A stretch of 64,000 bases of DNA from assembly GCF_013697085.1 (NCBI RefSeq), contig NZ_JACEFT010000009.1, positions 104,450 to 168,449 of the forward strand. Direction: 5' to 3'. This stretch comes from Billgrantia kenyensis. Its GTDB lineage: Bacteria > Pseudomonadota > Gammaproteobacteria > Pseudomonadales > Halomonadaceae. How positions within the stretch are numbered: position 1 is the first letter of the stretch; each line of letters begins with the position of its first letter. The notes beneath the pieces are model-generated. The model made no database searches and was not told where the DNA came from. It saw only the letters and a list, made by a program, of their open reading frames with translations. This document shows, in pieces, positions 61,291-64,000 of the stretch. The position numbers and the translations under genes were made by a program.

Positions 61291-62175
61291 ATGAGCAAGA
61301 TCGGTTTCATTGGCCTCGGCATCATGGGCCGTCCCATGGCGGGGCATCTGCTGGATGCCGGCCACGAACTCGTTACCGTCAAGCGTGGCACGCTGGATGC
61401 CACCCTGGCCGAGAAAGGCATGCGCGAGCTCGACAGCCCCCGTGCCGTAGCCGAGCAGGCCGAGGTCGTCATCACCATGGTGCCGGACACCCCCGACGTT
61501 GAGCTGGTGCTGTTTGGTGAGAATGGCGTCGTCGAAGGGCTCACGCCGGGCACCCTGGTGATCGACATGAGCTCCATCGCCCCCATCGCCACCCAGGGCT
61601 TTGCCAAGCGTATCCACGACGCCGGCGGTGAGTACGTCGATGCGCCGGTCTCCGGCGGCGAGGGCGGTGCCATCAATGCCGCGCTGACCATCATGGTGGG
61701 CGGCACCGAAGAGGGCTTCACCCGCGCCAGGCCGGTGCTGGAAGTGATGGGCAAGACCATCACCCACATCGGCGGTCACGGCGCCGGCCAGACCTGCAAG
61801 GTGGCCAACCAGATCGTCGTGGCACTCACCATCGAAGCGGTGGCCGAAGGCCTGCTGTTCGCCTCGAAGGCGGGGGCCGACGTGGCCAAGGTGCGCGAGT
61901 CGCTGCTCGGCGGCCTGGCCCAGTCGAAGATCCTCGACGTGCACGGCGAGCGCATGATCAAGCGCACCTTCGACCCCGGCTTCAAGATCAAGCTGCACCA
62001 GAAGGACCTCAACCTGGCGCTGGAGGGCGCACGCAGCCTCAATCTGGCGCTGCCCGGCACCGCCAACGCCCAGCAGCTGTTCCAGGCCTGTGTTGCGCAT
62101 GGCGGTGAAGACTGGGATCACGCCGGCATCCTGCGTGCCTTGGAAGCCCTGGCCGATCATGAGGTAGGCAACTGA
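61291..62175 (+). CDS. glxR: 2-Hydroxy-3-oxopropionate (tartronate semialdehyde) reductase
   Basis: A 294-residue beta-hydroxyacid dehydrogenase. FIGLGIMGRPMAGHLLDAGH is the NAD(P) loop, YVDAPVSGGEGGAINAALTI the substrate motif, and GAGQTCKVANQIVV carries the catalytic lysine. It reduces tartronate semialdehyde to D-glycerate. AAAGGAG precedes ATG 61291. It has the full consensus that the homologue at 4100-4981 lacks. GarR is the equivalent of other operons. Confidence 0.95.
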   Translation: MSKIGFIGLGIMGRPMAGHLLDAGHELVTVKRGTLDATLAEKGMRELDSPRAVAEQAEVVITMVPDTPDVELVLFGENGVVEGLTPGTLVIDMSSIAPIATQGFAKRIHDAGGEYVDAPVSGGEGGAINAALTIMVGGTEEGFTRARPVLEVMGKTITHIGGHGAGQTCKVANQIVVALTIEAVAEGLLFASKAGADVAKVRESLLGGLAQSKILDVHGERMIKRTFDPGFKIKLHQKDLNLALEGARSLNLALPGTANAQQLFQACVAHGGEDWDHAGILRALEALADHEVGN

Positions 62176-62240
62176 CAGGCTTCCCTGGGGAGACGTCGCC
62201 GGCAGCCAGACGCGCGGCATCAGCGGCAATGTTTCCCTCC

Positions 62241-62267
62241 CGGTGAGCGTCGGGCCGTCGCTCACCG
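62241..62267. other. Hairpin between glxR and the glycerate kinase gene
   Basis: cggtgagcg/cgctcaccg, a 9-bp stem with a 9-base loop, no T-run directly after. The rest of the 219-bp gap (62176-62394) ends in a T-run (gggcttttttcc) and holds no gene. Confidence 0.5.
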
Positions 62268-62394
62268 ACCGCCGTACCTCGTACGGCCCTGACCCGGTGG
62301 CGGACTCCCCCTGTTCGACCCCCTCCGCCGCCGGGCTTTTTTCCTGCCTACCCTGCTGTTACCGTCGTTGCTGTCATCCGTTCGAGGTGTGCCC

Positions 62395-63699
62395 ATGTCA
62401 CAACAACTTCCTTCCCTGGACCACACGACAGACATGGCGACTTGGCTGCGTCGGCTCGCCGACGTGGCCGTGACCGCCGTGCATCCGGATTCCCTGGTCG
62501 CCGACCTGCTTCCCGATCCACCCCCCGGGCGCACCGTGGTGGTCGGTGCCGGCAAGGCGGCGGCTGCCATGGCCGCGGCGCTGGAGCGCGCCTGGCAGGA
62601 GCGCTGCCCCGATGCGCCGCTCACCGGCCTGGTGGTAACCCGCTACGGTCACGCTGAGGAGTGTGAGGTGATCGAGGTGCTCGAAGCCTCCCACCCGATG
62701 CCCGACGACCTGGGCGAGAAGGCCGCCCGGCGCATGCTCGATGCGGTCGCGGGGCTGGGCCAGGACGACCGCGTGATCGCGCTGATCTCCGGCGGCGGCT
62801 CGGCGCTGATGACGCTGCCCGCCGAGGGCATCACGCTTGCCGACAAGCAGGCCATCAACCGCGAGCTGCTGCGCTGCGGCGCACCGATAGGCCAGATGAA
62901 TACCGTGCGTCGCCACCTTTCCGCGATCAAGGGCGGGCGCCTGGCGGCGGCGGCACACCCTGCCCAGGTGGTGACCTGGCTGATCTCCGACATTCCCGGC
63001 GACGTGGCCACGCAGATCGCCTCGGGGCCGACCCTGGCCGATCACTCGACCCCGGCCGATGCGCTGGCGGTGCTCGAGCGCTACGCCATCGAGATACCCG
63101 CTCACGTGCGCCGCCATCTGGAGCAGGCCCAGGGAGCGCCATCCCCTGACGACGAGGCCTTTGCGCGTGACGACAGCGTGACCCTGGCCCGCGCTCATGA
63201 CGCGCTGGAAGCCGCTCGGGCCGCGGCGGAAGCGGTCGGCGTGACGGTCAAGGTACTGGGCGACGACCTGGAAGGCGAGGCCCGCGAGCTGGGCCGCGCC
63301 CAGGCGCGGCTAGCGCTGGAAGCGCGCGACGAGATCGAAGCGCCGCTGCTGATTCTCTCCGGCGGCGAGACCAGCGTCACCGTGCGAGGCAACGGGCGCG
63401 GCGGGCGCAACGTGGAGTACTTGCTGGGCCTGTTCGAGGCGCTGGCTGGCGCCGAGAGGGTTCATGCCCTGGCCATCGACACCGACGGCATCGACGGCTC
63501 CGAGGACAACGCCGGCGCGCTGTTCTCGCCCGACGACTGGGCGCGCGCTCGCGAGCAGGGGCTCAAGCCGGCCGATTACCTGTCACGCAACGACGCGTAT
63601 ACTTTCTTCCAGACATTGGATCGGCTGATCGTCACTGGGCCGACCCGCACCAATGTCAACGACTTCCGTGCCATCCTGGTCTTGCCGAGGACACCATGA
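62395..63699 (+). CDS. ttuD: Glycerate 2-kinase (MOFRL/TtuD family)
   Basis: A 434-residue kinase of the class II glycerate kinase family. [20 protein letters not shown] is the N-terminal Rossmann motif, [20 protein letters not shown] the phosphate loop, and [20 protein letters not shown] with [14 protein letters not shown] the MOFRL region. It phosphorylates D-glycerate to 2-phosphoglycerate, which enters glycolysis just before pyruvate kinase. GAGGTG precedes ATG 62395. The stop overlaps the pyk start (ATGA). Confidence 0.95.
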   Translation: MSQQLPSLDHTTDMATWLRRLADVAVTAVHPDSLVADLLPDPPPGRTVVVGAGKAAAAMAAALERAWQERCPDAPLTGLVVTRYGHAEECEVIEVLEASHPMPDDLGEKAARRMLDAVAGLGQDDRVIALISGGGSALMTLPAEGITLADKQAINRELLRCGAPIGQMNTVRRHLSAIKGGRLAAAAHPAQVVTWLISDIPGDVATQIASGPTLADHSTPADALAVLERYAIEIPAHVRRHLEQAQGAPSPDDEAFARDDSVTLARAHDALEAARAAAEAVGVTVKVLGDDLEGEARELGRAQARLALEARDEIEAPLLILSGGETSVTVRGNGRGGRNVEYLLGLFEALAGAERVHALAIDTDGIDGSEDNAGALFSPDDWARAREQGLKPADYLSRNDAYTFFQTLDRLIVTGPTRTNVNDFRAILVLPRTP

Positions 63700-64000
63700 C
63701 GCTTCCGCCACACGCTCCCATTCATGACCCCATCCGCCGCACCAAGATCGTCGCCACCCTGGGTCCGGCCAGCGACCGCGAGGGCGTACTGGAGGCCATG
63801 ATCCGCACCGGCGTCGACGTGGTGCGCCTCAACTTCTCCCACGGCAGCGCCGCCGACCACCGCCGCCGCCTGATCGCCGTGCGCCAGATCGCCGACCGCC
63901 TGGGGCGCAGCGTCGCCGCCCTGGGCGACCTGCAGGGGCCCAAGATCCGCATCGCCCGCTTTCGCGACGGCGCCGTGACCCTCGAGGCGGGCCAGCCCTT
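63696..64000 (+). CDS. pyk: Pyruvate kinase (3' truncated by window edge)
   Basis: The first 101 codons of pyruvate kinase. [20 protein letters not shown] is the strictly conserved opening, followed by [16 protein letters not shown], which carries substrate-binding residues, and [15 protein letters not shown]. It overlaps ttuD by four bases. This places phosphoenolpyruvate conversion to pyruvate directly after the glycerate pathway, as in several proteobacterial glyoxylate operons. Confidence 0.96.
   Translation, partial: MTLPPHAPIHDPIRRTKIVATLGPASDREGVLEAMIRTGVDVVRLNFSHGSAADHRRRLIAVRQIADRLGRSVAALGDLQGPKIRIARFRDGAVTLEAGQP

Noticed and set aside
63596..63604. CGTATACT as a further purine operator
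   Set aside because: It lies inside the glycerate kinase coding sequence and departs from the palindrome.

Overview
This is a GC-rich bacterial chromosome segment that looks gammaproteobacterial and most like Halomonas or a close relative. The grounds are three-part TRAP and TTT solute transporters, a phasin, a fused GNAT-nitrilase, MtfA, a glc locus and a full urate-to-glycerate route. The genus is inferred from gene content, not from a marker gene. No rRNA, tRNA, CRISPR array, transposase or integrase was seen.

Layout. 1-4981: TRAP transporter (the binding protein is cut by the window edge) with an aldehyde dehydrogenase and a 3-hydroxyisobutyrate-dehydrogenase-like enzyme. 5091-6841: two-gene islet of an SMC/OLD-like ATPase and a small TOPRIM-like protein, a candidate defence pair. 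7104-9486: MtfA peptidase and GNAT-nitrilase. 9650-14134: Ugp-type ABC importer behind a Pho-box-like site. 14025-16679: a 2.5-kb islet bounded by a 110-bp direct duplication of the permease gene's 3' end, carrying an intact argC-like gene and remnants of an aminotransferase, a DapF-like epimerase, a GNAT and perhaps a PLP decarboxylase. 16731-19950: glutaredoxin-MauE fusion, ChaC, DMT exporter and two small secreted proteins.

20169-25572: glcDEFG with divergent glcC (glycolate to glyoxylate). 25613-38215: GntR regulator, DUF336 protein, a second TRAP system, then crotonase, CoA-transferase, serine-glyoxylate-type aminotransferase, giant FAD/Fe-S dehydrogenase, threonine aldolase and gamma-carbonic anhydrase. 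This is a catabolic block whose substrate I cannot name. 38294-42370: lactate/glycolate permease, GST-like protein, phasin and phosphoribosyltransferase.

42503-63699 is largely purine catabolism: urate/xanthine permease, UraD, UraH, PuuD, a GntR regulator, allantoin-type permease, hydantoin/allantoin racemase, PuuE, AllE, AllA, then Gcl, Hyi, GlxR and glycerate 2-kinase, running into pyruvate kinase at the right edge. Urate would go to allantoin, allantoate, ureidoglycolate, glyoxylate, tartronate semialdehyde, glycerate, 2-phosphoglycerate and pyruvate. The allantoate amidohydrolase step has no gene here. A separate FAH-family/TctC/TctA-TctB operon with its own GntR gene sits at 47443-52453.

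Three signals run across genes. A palindromic intergenic repeat of about 110 bp occurs six times, four of them between successive purine/glyoxylate genes. TGTATACA-type sites lie upstream of the urate and allantoin genes. TGGT-ATG-ACCA operators are shared by the glc locus and the permease 15 kb away.
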